Position numbers and translations under genes: made by a program
The notes under the pieces: generated by a model
Database searches by the model: none
The model's input: only the letters and a program-made list of their open reading frames with translations
What the model was told of the DNA's origin: nothing
Assembly (NCBI RefSeq): GCF_001952935.1
Contig: NZ_CP018319.1
Location: 2,097,501-2,161,500 of the forward strand
Origin: Pseudomonas frederiksbergensis
Lineage (GTDB): Bacteria > Pseudomonadota > Gammaproteobacteria > Pseudomonadales > Pseudomonadaceae
Reading direction: 5' to 3'
DNA length: 64,000 nucleotides
Part shown: positions 36,823-47,469 of the stretch, one piece after another
How the letters are laid out: every line of letters begins with the position of its first letter
Numbering within the stretch: position 1 is the stretch's first letter

Positions 36823-37302
36823 TTGAAAACATTTGACCATTTGACCGTTGTCGGTCTGCGCGAATGGGTGGCGCTCCCAGACTTGGGAGTCGCAGGCCTG
36901 CGCGCAAAAATCGACACTGGCGCCAGCACTTCCAGCCTGCATGCCACTGATATCGAACCGTTCGAGCGCGACGGTGAACAGTGGGTGCGCTTTACTGCTC
37001 ACTTGGGCACGGTGGTGCAACTGCGTCACCGGCGCTGCGAAGCCCCCCTGGTGACGATGAAAACCATCAAAAGCTCCAACGGCCACGCGCAGATGCGTTA
37101 CGTGGTCAGCACTACGCTGGCCCTCGGTGATCGGGTCTGGCGGGTCGAATTCACGCTCGCCTGCCGCAAGTCCATGCGTTATCGCCTGTTACTCGGTTCC
37201 AAAGCCTTGATCGACGGCCAGTTGGTGGTCAATCCGGGCATCAAGTACGTACAAGACAAGCCGGTGTTCCCGGTATCTACCTTCTCCACAGGTGTTGCAT
37301 GA
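36823..37302 (+). CDS. rimB: RimB, retropepsin-like protease of the RimABK system
   Basis: 159-residue protein of the putative ATP-dependent zinc protease family. The active-site motif is [14 protein letters not shown] (Asp near residue 31), like retroviral aspartic proteases. The C-terminus has [19 protein letters not shown]. In P. fluorescens RimB is reported to trim glutamates added by RimK to RpsF. It starts at TTG 36823, an unusual start codon without a clear ribosome site, so translation may depend on coupling to rimA (17 bp upstream). Overlaps rimK by 4 bp. Confidence 0.9.
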   Translation: MKTFDHLTVVGLREWVALPDLGVAGLRAKIDTGASTSSLHATDIEPFERDGEQWVRFTAHLGTVVQLRHRRCEAPLVTMKTIKSSNGHAQMRYVVSTTLALGDRVWRVEFTLACRKSMRYRLLLGSKALIDGQLVVNPGIKYVQDKPVFPVSTFSTGVA

Positions 37303-38204
37303 AGATCGCTGTGCTGTCGCGGAACCCGCGTCTGTATTCCACTCGTCGTCTGGTCGAAGCCGGTACCGAGCGTGGCCATGAAATGGTGGTGATCGACACC
37401 TTGCGCGCCTACATGAACATCGCCAGCCACAAGCCGCAGATCCACTACCGCGGCAAGCCGCTGGAGGGTTTCGATGCGGTGATCCCGCGGATCGGCGCGT
37501 CGGTGACGTTTTATGGCTGCGCGGTGTTGCGTCAGTTCGAAATGATGGGCGTGTTTCCACTCAATGAATCGGTGGCCATCGCCCGTTCGCGGGACAAACT
37601 GCGGTCCCTGCAATTGCTGTCACGCCGGGGGATCGGTTTGCCGGTCACCGGTTTTGCGCACTCCCCGGATGACATTCCCGACTTGATCGAGATGGTTAAC
37701 GGCGCGCCGCTGGTGATCAAGGTGCTGGAAGGCACCCAGGGCATCGGCGTGGTGCTGTGTGAAACGGCGACGGCGGCGGAGTCGGTGATCGAGGCTTTCA
37801 TGGGCCTGAAGCAGAACATCATGGTTCAGGAGTACATCAAGGAAGCCGGCGGCGCGGACATTCGCTGCTTCGTGGTGGGCGACAAGGTGATCGCGGCGAT
37901 GAAACGTCAGGCGAAGCCGGGGGAGTTTCGCTCCAACCTGCATCGCGGCGGCAGTGCCAGCCTGATCAAGATCACACCGGAAGAACGCATGACGGCGTTG
38001 CGCGCGGCGAAGGTCATGGGGTTGGCGGTGGCGGGTGTGGACATCTTGCGTTCCAATCACGGGCCGTTGGTGATGGAAGTGAACTCGTCGCCGGGGCTTG
38101 AAGGGATTGAAACCACCACCAGCAAGAACGTGGCGGGGATCATCATTGAGCATCTTGAGAAGAATGGTGGGCCGAATATGACGCGCACCAAAGGCAAGGG
38201 CTGA
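37299..38204 (+). CDS. rimK: Ribosomal protein S6 glutamate ligase RimK
   Basis: 301-residue ATP-grasp ligase adding C-terminal glutamates to ribosomal protein S6. Signatures: [18 protein letters not shown], the pre-ATP-grasp segment [16 protein letters not shown]-grasp core [17 protein letters not shown] and [20 protein letters not shown], and the metal-binding end [14 protein letters not shown]. Third gene of rimABK, 4-bp overlap with rimB. The basic tail (TRTKGKG) is typical. Confidence 0.95.
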   Translation: MKIAVLSRNPRLYSTRRLVEAGTERGHEMVVIDTLRAYMNIASHKPQIHYRGKPLEGFDAVIPRIGASVTFYGCAVLRQFEMMGVFPLNESVAIARSRDKLRSLQLLSRRGIGLPVTGFAHSPDDIPDLIEMVNGAPLVIKVLEGTQGIGVVLCETATAAESVIEAFMGLKQNIMVQEYIKEAGGADIRCFVVGDKVIAAMKRQAKPGEFRSNLHRGGSASLIKITPEERMTALRAAKVMGLAVAGVDILRSNHGPLVMEVNSSPGLEGIETTTSKNVAGIIIEHLEKNGGPNMTRTKGKG

Positions 38205-38216
38205 AGCTGACTCGGT

Positions 38217-38327
38217 GATCGTTCCCACGCTCTGCGTGGGAATGCAGCCCGGGACGCTCTGCGTCCCCTCCAGAGCCGAACGCGGAGCGTCCGAAGAGGC
38301 ATTCCCACGCAGAGCGTGGGAACGATC
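38217..38327. repeat. Repeat family B, full element
   Basis: Between the convergent rimK and envZ genes; both outer arms carry GATCGTTCCCACGCTCTGCG or its inverse. Confidence 0.95.
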
Positions 38328-38330
38328 GGG

Positions 38331-39644
38331 TTAGACGGCATCCCGCGGCAGCATCAAACCAAGCGGCAACCGCACCCGCGCTTCAAGCCCGCCACCGGAC
38401 CGATTGCGCAGTTCAACATTCCCGCCATGCATCGAAGCAATCCGCTTCACGATCGCCAGGCCCAACCCGGTCCCCTTCCCGCCACGGGCTCGATCACCTC
38501 GCGTAAACGGGTTGAAGATCGCCTCCAGCTCCGACGGATCAATCCCCGCCCCACGGTCCATGACACTCAGCACCACATACGGCGCGCTGGTGTCCCCGGA
38601 CACATAAGCCGCCACTTCAACCCCGCTGCCCGCGTGATGCAAGGCGTTGCCAATCAGGTTGTTCAGCAGCCGCTTCATCGATACCCGACGCAATGGAAAC
38701 GGCTGGATCGGCTCCAGGCGCAGGCGCACTTTCTCTTCGTTCTGGTTGTATGGCGCCGCGACTTCGCGCACCAGATCGCTCAGGTCCACCTCTTCCACCG
38801 ACTCGTCACGACCATCGCGAATGAACGCCAGGAACTGGTCGAGAATCGCGTCCATGTCTTCGATGTCGCGGATCATGTCGTCCGTCAGGTCGCTGTGGTC
38901 GCCCATCAGCTCCAGGGACAGCCGCAAACGGGTCAGTGGCGTGCGCAAGTCGTGCGACACCCCGGCGAGCATCAGTTCGCGCTCGCGGCCGGCCTGTTCG
39001 ACGTCTTCCGCCATCTGGTTGAAGGCGCGGTAAACCTCGGTCATTTCACTTGGCGTGTCGCTGATCGGCAGACGCACACTGCGGCCCTGGCCGAGTTGCC
39101 TCGCGGCATAGACCAGACGTTTCAAAGGTTGATTGAGCTGGCTGACGAAGATCCACGCCGAGGCAGTGGACAGCAGGCCGATAGCGAGGAACCAGCCGAG
39201 TACGTTCCAGATTTTCTGGCCGCGCAACGGATGCGGATAAAGCGGCACTTTCAACCAGCCATCACCCAGGCTTGGCGCCCGAACCCACAGGGCCGGCGGC
39301 GAATGCATGCGCAATCGGACTTCAGTGTCGGCACCGAGCTCTGCCTGCATCTGCCGCTGATAGATCTCGCTGTAAGGCCAGTGTTGCTCACCTTCCGGCA
39401 CGCCAGCACCGACTACCCGGATCAGGGTCGCGGCATCGGCAATCTTCGTGCGGTTTTCTTCATCGGCCGCCCAATAGGCGCGTAGCGTCAGGGCGACGCC
39501 GTGGCTGTATTGGCGGTCCACCAGCACGTCTTCGTTCATCAACAGATAAACCAGGGTCAGCGCCTTGGAGAACAGCACGACGATCAGCACCAGCCAAAGG
39601 GTGCGGGAGAAGAAACTCTGGGGGAACCAAACGGGGGTTTTCAT
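38331..39644 (-). CDS. envZ: EnvZ/AmgS-type sensor histidine kinase
   Basis: 437-residue membrane kinase. Two membrane segments (about 12-33 and 158-180) flank a periplasmic sensor. HAMP domain follows (LNQPLKRLVYAARQLGQG). The H-box is AGVSHDLRTPLTRLRLSLEL, N-box NLIGNALHHAG, G boxes DRGAGIDPSEL and GKGTGLGLAIVKRI. Partner of the OmpR-like regulator 115 bp upstream. In P. aeruginosa this pair is called AmgRS and protects against envelope stress from aminoglycosides. Confidence 0.92.
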   Translation of the reverse strand: MKTPVWFPQSFFSRTLWLVLIVVLFSKALTLVYLLMNEDVLVDRQYSHGVALTLRAYWAADEENRTKIADAATLIRVVGAGVPEGEQHWPYSEIYQRQMQAELGADTEVRLRMHSPPALWVRAPSLGDGWLKVPLYPHPLRGQKIWNVLGWFLAIGLLSTASAWIFVSQLNQPLKRLVYAARQLGQGRSVRLPISDTPSEMTEVYRAFNQMAEDVEQAGRERELMLAGVSHDLRTPLTRLRLSLELMGDHSDLTDDMIRDIEDMDAILDQFLAFIRDGRDESVEEVDLSDLVREVAAPYNQNEEKVRLRLEPIQPFPLRRVSMKRLLNNLIGNALHHAGSGVEVAAYVSGDTSAPYVVLSVMDRGAGIDPSELEAIFNPFTRGDRARGGKGTGLGLAIVKRIASMHGGNVELRNRSGGGLEARVRLPLGLMLPRDAV

Positions 39645-39657
39645 GGATAACCGCTAC

Positions 39658-39758
39658 ACACTTGCAGGAGCGAGCGATGCTCGCATATTGCGGATCGCGA
39701 GTCTGCGAGCAAAGTCATCTGACCCGTTGCCCGCAAGACCCGCTCCTACAAATCGCCG
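39658..39758. repeat. Degenerate REP-like element between ompR and envZ
   Basis: TTGCAGGAGCGAGCGATGCTCGC at the left and GCCCGCAAGACCCGCTCCTAC at the right recall diverged REP arms in opposite orientation. It separates two operon partners by 115 bp. Confidence 0.55.
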
Positions 39759-39759
39759 A

Positions 39760-40500
39760 TCACTTGGTGGCGGCGCCATCCGGAACGAACACGTAACCCA
39801 CGCCCCAGACTGTCTGGATGTAACGCGGCTTGGACGGATCGGGCTCGATCATCCGGCGCAGGCGGGAAATCTGTACGTCGATGGAGCGCTCCAGGGCGTC
39901 CCACTCGCGGCCACGGGCCAGGTTCATCAGCTTGTCGCGGGTCAGTGGCTGACGGGCGTTCATGACCAACGCCTTGAGCACCGCAAATTCACCGGTGGTG
40001 AGCATGTGCACTTCGTCGCCGCGCTTGAGCTCGCGGGTCGCCAGGGACAGTTCGTAGTCACCGAAGGTCACGCTTTCGTCTTCGCTGCCCGGAGCGCCCG
40101 GTACCGGAGCCGACTGACGACGCAGGACCGCTTTGACACGAGCCATCAGCTCGTCCGGGTTGAACGGCTTGGCCAAGTAATCGTCGGCGCCCAGTTCCAG
40201 GCCCTTGATGCGGCTCAGCTCATCGCCCTTGGCGGTCAGCATGATGATCGGAATCTGGTTGTTCGCGGTGCGCAGGCGGCGGCAAGCGGTCAAGCCGTCT
40301 TCGCCGGGCAGCATCAGGTCGAGGACGACCAGGTTGAACACTTCACGCGCCAGCAGGCGATCCATTTGTTCCGTGTTCGGGACGGCGCGGGCGCGGTAGC
40401 CCTTGCTGACGAAAAAACGTTCCAGCAGGCTGCTCAGCCCTGGATCGTCGTCAACAATAAGAATTTTTTCGCCTTCAGCAATGTTTGCAGTGCTGCTCAT
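39760..40500 (-). CDS. ompR: OmpR/AmgR-type response regulator
   Basis: 246-residue regulator. Receiver domain: acidic VDDDPG (about residues 17-22), phospho-Asp in LVVLDLMLPGEDGL, Lys in DDYLAKPF. Winged-helix output domain from about residue 145 (EDESVTFGDYELSLATRELKR in part, LTTGEFAVLKALVMNARQPL, VDVQISRLRRMIE type end, WGVGYVFVP). Works with the EnvZ-like kinase that follows on the same strand. Likely controls envelope stress genes (AmgR in P. aeruginosa). Confidence 0.94.
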   Translation of the reverse strand: MSSTANIAEGEKILIVDDDPGLSSLLERFFVSKGYRARAVPNTEQMDRLLAREVFNLVVLDLMLPGEDGLTACRRLRTANNQIPIIMLTAKGDELSRIKGLELGADDYLAKPFNPDELMARVKAVLRRQSAPVPGAPGSEDESVTFGDYELSLATRELKRGDEVHMLTTGEFAVLKALVMNARQPLTRDKLMNLARGREWDALERSIDVQISRLRRMIEPDPSKPRYIQTVWGVGYVFVPDGAATK

Positions 40501-40861
40501 TAGATGCTCCTTTGATCTCGGCGCGCATTATGGCGTAGCTGCCGTTATACGCACCGTGTGCATTGTTAGCAGATTTTTCCTTCATCGCCAGAAATCCGGC
40601 CCTTATGCCTACAGCCTGCGATGCCCCCGAATGACAGAACGCTGGTTATAATGCGCGGCCTTTTGTGTCAGGCAACGTCTGATCATTACTGTAGGTGGCC
40701 GTTTTTTATTTTCATGGCGCAGGCAGTAATTGTTCGATTTCACGGGTCAACGGGATGCCTGTTGATCCAGGTAGCGGCGCAGGCCAGGCCGCTCAACCAG
40801 ACTCGCCGAGGCCTTATCTCTGCGCCTGCGAGCCTGCTTTCACAATTTGTCAGGTGGTTTT
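40501..40861. other. Intergenic region between ompR and tex
   Basis: 361 bp between divergent genes. A perfect TATAAT sits at 40647-40652 (TGGTTATAATG, near-extended -10) pointing toward tex, without a clear -35. No other gene is visible; short frames here have no ribosome sites or similarity. Confidence 0.5.
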
Positions 40862-43186
40862 ATGGACAGCATCAACAGCCGCATCGCCGAGGAACTCGGC
40901 GTCCGCCCACAACAGGTCGAAGCGGCCGTCGCGCTACTCGATGAAGGCTCCACGGTGCCTTTCATCGCCCGCTACCGGAAAGAAGTGACCGGCAGCCTCG
41001 ATGACATCCAGTTGCGTCATCTGGAAGAGCGTCTGCGCTACCTGCGAGAACTCGACGAACGGCGCATCAGCATCTTCGCCAGCATTCAAGAGCAGGGCAA
41101 ACTGACCCCGCAACTCGAACGCGACATCAAGCTCGCCGACACCAAGACCCGCCTCGAAGACTTGTACCTGCCGTACAAGCAGAAGCGCCGCACCAAGGGC
41201 CAGATCGCCCTGGAAGCCGGCCTCGGCGAGCTGGCCGACGGCCTGTTCAACGACCCGACCCTGACGCCAGACGCCGAAGCCGCGCGCTTCGTCGATGCCG
41301 AAAAAGGCGTCGCCGATGTGAAGGCCGCCCTCGAAGGCGCCAAGTACATCCTGATGGAGCGCTTCGCCGAAGACGCCGGCCTGCTGGACAAGCTGCGCAG
41401 CTACCTCAAGCAGGAAGCCATCCTCAGCGCCCGCGTCATCGCCGGCAAAGAAGAGGAAGGCTCCAAGTTCCGCGACTACTTCGAACACGATGAACCGCTC
41501 AAAAGCATGCCGTCGCACCGCGCGCTGGCGATTTTCCGTGGCCGCAACGAAGGCATTCTGAGTTCGGCGCTGAAAGTCGGCGACGAACTTCCGGGCGCCA
41601 TGCACCCATGCGAAGGCATGATCGGCCAGCAATTCGGCATCCAGAATCAGAACCGCGCCGCCGACAAATGGCTCGGCGAAGTGGTGCGCTGGACCTGGAA
41701 GGTCAAGCTCTACACCCACCTCGAAACCGACCTGCTGGGCGAACTGCGCGACGGCGCAGAAACCGAAGCAATCAACGTGTTCGCCCATAACCTGCACGAC
41801 TTGCTGCTGTCGGCGCCGGCTGGTCCTCGCGCCACATTGGGTCTCGACCCGGGCCTGCGTACCGGTTGCAAGGTGGCCGTGGTCGATTCCACCGGCAAGC
41901 TGCTGGATCACGCCACGGTTTACCCGCACGTGCCGCACAACAAGTGGGACCAGACCATCGCGATTCTGGCGGCCCTGTGCGCCAAGCATGCCGTGGACCT
42001 GATCGCCATCGGCAACGGCACCGCCAGCCGTGAAACCGACAAGCTGGCCGCTGAGCTGATCAAAAAATACCCCGCCATGAAGATGACCAAAGTCATGGTC
42101 TCCGAGGCCGGCGCATCGGTTTACTCGGCGTCGGAACTGGCCTCCAAGGAATTCCCGGACCTCGACGTGTCGATCCGTGGCGCGGTGTCGATTGCCCGTC
42201 GCCTGCAGGATCCACTGGCTGAGCTGGTGAAGATCGATCCGAAATCCATCGGCGTCGGCCAGTACCAGCACGACGTGTCGCAGCTGAAACTGGCACGCGG
42301 CCTGGACGCGGTGGTCGAAGACTGCGTAAACGCCGTGGGCGTCGACGTCAATACAGCCTCCGTGGCGCTGCTGGCCCGTATCTCCGGCCTCAACGCAACG
42401 TTGGCGCAAAACATCGTCAGCCACCGCGACGAGCACGGCGCGTTCAAAACCCGTGCTGCATTGAAGAAAGTCGCGCGTCTGGGCGAGAAAACCTTCGAAC
42501 AGGCCGCTGGCTTCCTGCGCGTCATGAACGGTGACAACCCGCTGGATTCGTCTGCGGTTCACCCGGAAGCCTATCCGCTGGTCCAGCGTATTGCTGCTGA
42601 GACCGACCGCGACATTCGCTCGCTGATCGGCGACGCCAGCTTCCTCAAGCGTCTTGATCCGAAAAAGTACACCGACGAAACCTTCGGTCTGCCAACGGTC
42701 ACCGACATCCTGCAAGAGCTGGAAAAACCTGGCCGCGACCCACGTCCCGAGTTCAAGACCGCCGAGTTCCAGGAAGGCGTTGAAGACCTCAAGGACCTGG
42801 AGCTGGGGATGATCCTCGAAGGCGTGGTGACCAACGTGACCAACTTCGGTGCTTTCGTCGACATCGGCGTGCATCAGGACGGTTTGGTGCACATCTCTGC
42901 GCTTTCGGAGAAGTTCATCAAGGATCCGCGTGAAGCGGTGAAGGCCGGTGACGTGGTGAAAGTGAAGGTCATGGAAGTCGACATCCCGCGCAAACGCGTT
43001 GGCCTGTCGATGCGCATGAGCGACACACCGGGCGAGAAAATCGACGGCGCCCGTGGTGCACGTCCGGGTTCGGCGCCACGCCAGTCCCAGAACACCGCGC
43101 CGCGTAAAGAAACCACGGCGGCAGCCCCGGCCAACAACGCCATGGCTTCGCTGTTCGCCAACGCCAAGCAATTGAAGAAACGCTGA
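40862..43186 (+). CDS. tex: Transcription accessory protein Tex
   Basis: 774-residue RNA-binding protein. N-terminal helices ([36 protein letters not shown]), a YqgF/RuvC-like domain ([20 protein letters not shown], about residue 328), helix-hairpin-helix repeats ([16 protein letters not shown]), and a C-terminal S1 domain ([21 protein letters not shown], about 655-725). Low-complexity tail with [16 protein letters not shown] 40862 is preferred over an upstream in-frame start. Its TGA overlaps the next ATG by one base, and gshA is two genes downstream, the order known from P. aeruginosa. Confidence 0.96.
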   Translation: MDSINSRIAEELGVRPQQVEAAVALLDEGSTVPFIARYRKEVTGSLDDIQLRHLEERLRYLRELDERRISIFASIQEQGKLTPQLERDIKLADTKTRLEDLYLPYKQKRRTKGQIALEAGLGELADGLFNDPTLTPDAEAARFVDAEKGVADVKAALEGAKYILMERFAEDAGLLDKLRSYLKQEAILSARVIAGKEEEGSKFRDYFEHDEPLKSMPSHRALAIFRGRNEGILSSALKVGDELPGAMHPCEGMIGQQFGIQNQNRAADKWLGEVVRWTWKVKLYTHLETDLLGELRDGAETEAINVFAHNLHDLLLSAPAGPRATLGLDPGLRTGCKVAVVDSTGKLLDHATVYPHVPHNKWDQTIAILAALCAKHAVDLIAIGNGTASRETDKLAAELIKKYPAMKMTKVMVSEAGASVYSASELASKEFPDLDVSIRGAVSIARRLQDPLAELVKIDPKSIGVGQYQHDVSQLKLARGLDAVVEDCVNAVGVDVNTASVALLARISGLNATLAQNIVSHRDEHGAFKTRAALKKVARLGEKTFEQAAGFLRVMNGDNPLDSSAVHPEAYPLVQRIAAETDRDIRSLIGDASFLKRLDPKKYTDETFGLPTVTDILQELEKPGRDPRPEFKTAEFQEGVEDLKDLELGMILEGVVTNVTNFGAFVDIGVHQDGLVHISALSEKFIKDPREAVKAGDVVKVKVMEVDIPRKRVGLSMRMSDTPGEKIDGARGARPGSAPRQSQNTAPRKETTAAAPANNAMASLFANAKQLKKR

Positions 43187-43569
43187 TGGAGATCCCGGCC
43201 GGGCTGACCGAAAGCGCTTTTTTCAAGTTGCTGGGGTGTCGCTTGCACAGCCTGGAGACCGGGGTGGCGCAAGTCGCCCTGGGGCTTGCGCCAGAACTGC
43301 GCAATCGCGGCGGCAAGCTGCACGGTGGGGCCTTGTTCAGCCTGGTGGACATTGCCATGGGGCTGGCCTGTTCCAGCACCCATGGTTTCGACCAGCAGAG
43401 CGCGACCATCGAGTGCAAGATCAACTACATTCGCGCCGTCGCCGACGGTGAAGTGATGTGCACGGCGCGGGTGATCCACCCGGGCCGCCGCACGCTGGTG
43501 GTCGAAGCCGATGTGATGCAAGGCGACAAACTCGTCGCAAAAGCACAAGGCACGTTCGCTGTCCTGTAG
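43186..43569 (+). CDS. PaaI-type hotdog thioesterase
   Basis: 127-residue thioesterase. Signature NRGGKLHGGALFSLVDIAMG (about residues 40-59) with the His-Gly-Gly core, then AVADGEVMCTARVIHPGRR and the end AKAQGTFAVL. It presumably cleaves acyl-CoA or aryl-CoA thioesters; the substrate is unknown. One-base overlap with tex (TGATG), so translation is coupled. Confidence 0.9.
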   Translation: MEIPAGLTESAFFKLLGCRLHSLETGVAQVALGLAPELRNRGGKLHGGALFSLVDIAMGLACSSTHGFDQQSATIECKINYIRAVADGEVMCTARVIHPGRRTLVVEADVMQGDKLVAKAQGTFAVL

Positions 43570-43624
43570 ATGAATGCCATCAATTTGAGTTAATTTCGGC
43601 GCTGTGACCGCAGCGTCGGAGTTT

Positions 43625-43718
43625 CCTGTGGGAGCGGGCTTGCTCGCGAAGGCGGTGTGCCAGACGACTTAGTGCCGACTGACACGCCCTCTTCGCGAGC
43701 AAGCCCGCTCCCACAGGG
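43625..43718. repeat. REPIN (family A)
   Basis: CCTGTGGGAGCGGGCTTGCT and its inverse around a 38-nt centre, between the thioesterase gene and gshA. Confidence 0.95.
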
Positions 43719-43824
43719 ATTGTGGCGATCCAAAACCAGGCGACAACGCCAGTTTCAACTTCACCCTTGTAGACCGTCTTGCCCACCCCCATATTGGGGC
43801 GACTGACGCGTGAAGGAATCCAAC

Positions 43825-45408
43825 TTGAGCGAACTTCTCAACCGCCGCCTGGCTCTGCTCGGCGAGCGCGCTAACCTCTCTCTGCTCGAACAGTGCCTTC
43901 ACGGCATCGAACGTGAATGCCTGCGCGTGACCAGTGAAGGTCGCCTGGCGCAAACGCCGCACCCGGAAGAATTGGGTTCCGCGCTGACCAACGAACAAAT
44001 CACCACCGACTATTCCGAGTCGCTGCTGGAGTTCATCACGCCCGCCCTGCCCGACCCGGCGGACACGCTGGCGAGCCTCGACAGCATTCACCGTTTTGCC
44101 TACAGCAAGCTCGGCAACGAGTACCTGTGGAGTCCATCGATGCCGTGCCCGTTGCCGGCCGAGGAAGACATCCCGATTGCCTATTACGGCACCTCCAACA
44201 TCGGTCAGCTCAAGTACGTCTACCGCAAGGGCCTGGCCCTGCGCTACGGCAAGACCATGCAGTGCATTGCCGGGATTCACTACAACTTTTCCTTGCCGGA
44301 AAAGCTCTGGCCGCTGCTTAAAGAGGCTGAAGGTTTTGTCGGCACCGACCGCGACTATCAGTCGTCGGCCTACATCGCGCTGATCCGTAACTTCCGCCGC
44401 TACAGCTGGCTGCTGATGTACCTGTTCGGTGCTTCGCCTGCGCTGGACGCCGGCTTCCTGCGCGGTCGTTCGCACCAGTTGGAACAACTGGACCCGGACA
44501 CCTTGTACCTGCCGTACGCCACCAGCCTGCGCATGAGTGACCTGGGTTACCAGAGCAACGCCCAGGCCGGCTTGACCCCTTGCTACAACGATCTGGCGAG
44601 CTACACCGACAGCCTGCGTAAAGCGGTCGCCACGCCTTACGCGCCCTACGTCGAAATCGGCACGCATCAGGACGGTGAGTGGGTTCAGCTCAACACCAAC
44701 ATCCTGCAGATCGAAAACGAGTACTACTCCAACATCCGCCCGAAACGCGTGACTTACACCGGCGAACGGCCGATCCAGGCGCTGGTGGCTCGCGGCATTC
44801 AGTACGTCGAAGTGCGCTGCCTGGACATCAACCCGTTCCTGCCGATGGGCATCGATCTGCCGGAGGCGCGGTTCCTCGACGCATTCCTGCTGTATTGCGC
44901 GCTGAACGACAGCCCGCTGCTGACCAATACCTCGTGCAGCAACGCGACCTCGAACTTCCTCAGCGTGGTCAAGGAAGGTCGCCGTCCGGGCCTGCAACTG
45001 CAACGCGACGGCCATCCGGTGGACCTGAAAGAGTGGGCCAGCGAGTTGCTGGAGAAGATTGCACCACTGGCGGCGATGCTGGATCAGAGTCATGGCGGCG
45101 ACGCGCATAGCAAGGCGCTGGATGCCCAACTGGCCAAGGTCAGGGATCCATCGCTGACGCCATCGGCCCAGGTGCTGGCGGCGATGGCTGAGCACAAGGA
45201 GAGCTTTGCTCAGTTCTCCCTGCGTCAGAGCCAGGCGCATGCAGAGTTTTTCCGCAGCGAACCGCTTTCAGGCGAAGAACAGGCGAAATTTGAAGAGCGG
45301 GCGCGTTCGTCGCTGGCCGAGCAGATTGAGCTGGAGCAGAACGAAGTCGGCGATTTCGATGTGTTTGTCGGGTCGTATCAGGCGAGCATTCTGGCGATCA
45401 GCAACTAA
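43825..45408 (+). CDS. gshA: Glutamate-cysteine ligase
   Basis: 527-residue first enzyme of glutathione synthesis (ATP-dependent joining of glutamate and cysteine). Class I features: [70 protein letters not shown] and [18 protein letters not shown] prefer the TTG at 43825 ([14 protein letters not shown]) because AAGGAA lies just upstream and the length matches P. aeruginosa GshA; a GTG at 43810 would add five residues. Confidence 0.94.
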   Translation: MSELLNRRLALLGERANLSLLEQCLHGIERECLRVTSEGRLAQTPHPEELGSALTNEQITTDYSESLLEFITPALPDPADTLASLDSIHRFAYSKLGNEYLWSPSMPCPLPAEEDIPIAYYGTSNIGQLKYVYRKGLALRYGKTMQCIAGIHYNFSLPEKLWPLLKEAEGFVGTDRDYQSSAYIALIRNFRRYSWLLMYLFGASPALDAGFLRGRSHQLEQLDPDTLYLPYATSLRMSDLGYQSNAQAGLTPCYNDLASYTDSLRKAVATPYAPYVEIGTHQDGEWVQLNTNILQIENEYYSNIRPKRVTYTGERPIQALVARGIQYVEVRCLDINPFLPMGIDLPEARFLDAFLLYCALNDSPLLTNTSCSNATSNFLSVVKEGRRPGLQLQRDGHPVDLKEWASELLEKIAPLAAMLDQSHGGDAHSKALDAQLAKVRDPSLTPSAQVLAAMAEHKESFAQFSLRQSQAHAEFFRSEPLSGEEQAKFEERARSSLAEQIELEQNEVGDFDVFVGSYQASILAISN

Positions 45409-45424
45409 TCTCCCAGTGCAAGTC

Positions 45425-45562
45425 CCCTGTGGCGAGGGGGCTTGCCCCCGTCCGGCTGCGAAGCAGTCGTAATGCAGGCGACTCGGTTTTTCCGAAATAT
45501 TGGGGGTGTCGGTTTTGGGACTGCTACGCAGTCCAACGGGGGCAAGCCCCCTCGCCACAGGG
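45425..45562. repeat. Third type of inverted repeat (CCCTGTGGCGAGGGGGC)
   Basis: Outer arms CCCTGTGGCGAGGGGGCTTG and inverse flank inner arms CTGCGAAGCAGTC / GACTGCTACGCAGTC. Another dispersed fluorescens-group element, present once here, between gshA and tauA. Confidence 0.88.
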
Positions 45563-45681
45563 TACCTGCTTAGAATTTTCCGCTCATAAGCTCATTCGAA
45601 AAAGTTATTTATTTTCGGATTCTTATATCATTTAGTCTTCTTTTCACGCCGGCTCTCGGTCGTCTGAAAAGGAGCTTCTCA

Positions 45682-46659
45682 ATGAAACTGACTTCCCCCC
45701 TTCGCCTCCTGGCCGCCGCGTCTCTGGCTGCGGTGAGTTTCTTTGCCCAAGCGGCTGACGTCACCGTCGCCTACCAGACCACCGTAGACCCGGCGAAAGT
45801 CGCCCAGGCCGACGGCGCGTACGAGAAAGCCACCAACGCCAAGATCGACTGGCGCAAATTCGACAACGGCGCCGACATCATCGCCGCCATCGCTTCCGGC
45901 GACGTGCAGATCGGTTACCTCGGTTCCAGCCCCCTGACGGCGGCAATCACTCGCAAAGTCCCGGTAGAAACCTTCCTCATCGCCACGCAGATCGGCGCCG
46001 CTGAAGCCCTGGTGGCCCGCGACGGTTCCGGGATCAAAACCCCGCAGGATCTGATCGGCAAGAAAATCGCCGTGCCGTTCGTTTCCACCGGCCACTACAG
46101 TCTGTTGGCCGCGCTGAAGCACTGGAACATCGACCCCTCGAAAGTCACCGTCCTCAACCTTGCCCCGCCAGCCATCATTGCCGCGTGGAAACGCGGTGAC
46201 ATCGACGCCACTTACGTGTGGGACCCAGCCCTCGGAGTGGCCAAGGAAAACGGCAAAGTGCTGATCACCTCCGGCGAACTGGCCAAGTTCGGCGCGCCGA
46301 CCTTCGATGCGTGGATCGTGCGTAAAGACTTCGCCGAGAAGCACCCGGAAATCGTCACCGCGTTCGCCAAAGTGACCCTCGATGCCTACGCCGACTACCG
46401 CAAAGACCCGAAAGCCTGGCTCGCCAATCAATCCAACGTCGACAAACTGGTGAAACTCTCCGGCGCCAAGGCCAGCGACATCCCATTGCTGCTGCAAGGC
46501 AACGTCTTCCCGCTGGCGGCAGATCAGGTGATCACCCTCGGCGCGCCGACCACCAAGGCCATCACCGACACCGCCGCGTTCCTGAAAGAACAAGGCAAGG
46601 TTGACGCCGTACTGCCCGATTACGCCCCTTACGTCAGCTCCAAGTACATCACCAACTGA
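45682..46659 (+). CDS. tauA: Taurine ABC transporter, substrate-binding protein
   Basis: 325-residue periplasmic binding protein for taurine. Signal peptide ends near FAQAADVTVAYQ. Blocks typical of TauA are VDPAKVAQADGAYEKATNA, IGYLGSSPLTAAITRKVPVE, GKKIAVPFVSTGHYSLLAAL and DATYVWDPALGVAKENGK. First gene of tauABCD; a GGAG ribosome site precedes ATG 45682. Expressed under sulfate starvation in relatives (CysB/Cbl control); no operator was identified here. Confidence 0.95.
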   Translation: MKLTSPLRLLAAASLAAVSFFAQAADVTVAYQTTVDPAKVAQADGAYEKATNAKIDWRKFDNGADIIAAIASGDVQIGYLGSSPLTAAITRKVPVETFLIATQIGAAEALVARDGSGIKTPQDLIGKKIAVPFVSTGHYSLLAALKHWNIDPSKVTVLNLAPPAIIAAWKRGDIDATYVWDPALGVAKENGKVLITSGELAKFGAPTFDAWIVRKDFAEKHPEIVTAFAKVTLDAYADYRKDPKAWLANQSNVDKLVKLSGAKASDIPLLLQGNVFPLAADQVITLGAPTTKAITDTAAFLKEQGKVDAVLPDYAPYVSSKYITN

Positions 46660-46674
46660 TCGGAGTTAATTGCG

Positions 46675-47469
46675 ATGGCTTTGCTTGAGCTGGAGCGCAT
46701 CAGCGCACAGTACCCCGGTGCCGCCGAACCGGTACTGGCGGATATTTCCCTGAGTCTTGGGCCCCGGCAATTGCTGGTCGCCCTTGGCCCGTCCGGCAGT
46801 GGCAAGACTTCGCTGTTGAACCTGATTGCCGGCTTCGTCGAGCCCAGCGCCGGGCGCATCACCCTTGATGGAGTGCCAGTCAAAGGCCCGAGCGCCGAAC
46901 GCGGCGTGGTGTTCCAGGACGATGCCCTGCTGCCCTGGCAGGACGTGCTGGCCAACGTCGGTTTCGGTCTGGAACTGGCCGGCATTTCCCGAGACAAACG
47001 TGAATTCCGCGCCCGGGAAATGCTCGCGTTGGTGGACCTTTCCGGCTTCGAAAACCGCCGGATCTGGCAGCTTTCAGGCGGGCAGAAGCAACGTGTCGGC
47101 CTGGCCCGTGCCCTGGCGGCTGATCCGCGGGTTTTGCTGATGGACGAACCCTTCGGCGCCCTCGATGCCTTCACCCGCGAACAGATGCAGGAGCTGTTGC
47201 TGCAAGTCTGGCAGCGCACCACAAAACCGGTTTTTCTGATTACTCACGACATCGAAGAAGCGGTGTTTCTCGCCACGGACCTGATTCTGCTGGCGCCGAA
47301 TCCAGGGCAAATCGTCGAACGCCTGAGCCTGGATTTCGGTCAGCGTTACGCCGCCGGTGAGTCCGCTCGGGCAATCAAGTCCGACCCGCGCTTTATCGAA
47401 ACCCGCGAACACGTGCTGGCCAAAGTGTTCTCCCAACGCAGCGCCGCCCAGCGGCAGGAGCGCGCATGA
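46675..47469 (+). CDS. tauB: Taurine ABC transporter, ATP-binding protein
   Basis: 264-residue ATPase. Walker [15 protein letters not shown]-loop [14 protein letters not shown], signature [15 protein letters not shown], Walker [15 protein letters not shown], and H-loop [17 protein letters not shown]. It powers taurine import through TauC. It starts 15 bp after tauA, and its end overlaps tauC by 4 bp. Confidence 0.95.
   Translation: MALLELERISAQYPGAAEPVLADISLSLGPRQLLVALGPSGSGKTSLLNLIAGFVEPSAGRITLDGVPVKGPSAERGVVFQDDALLPWQDVLANVGFGLELAGISRDKREFRAREMLALVDLSGFENRRIWQLSGGQKQRVGLARALAADPRVLLMDEPFGALDAFTREQMQELLLQVWQRTTKPVFLITHDIEEAVFLATDLILLAPNPGQIVERLSLDFGQRYAAGESARAIKSDPRFIETREHVLAKVFSQRSAAQRQERA

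Noticed and set aside
40934..43171. 745-codon frame opposite tex
   Set aside because: Pure antisense of tex; no recognisable domain or ribosome site.
43669..45240. 523-codon frame opposite gshA
   Set aside because: Antisense to gshA and runs into a REPIN at its end.
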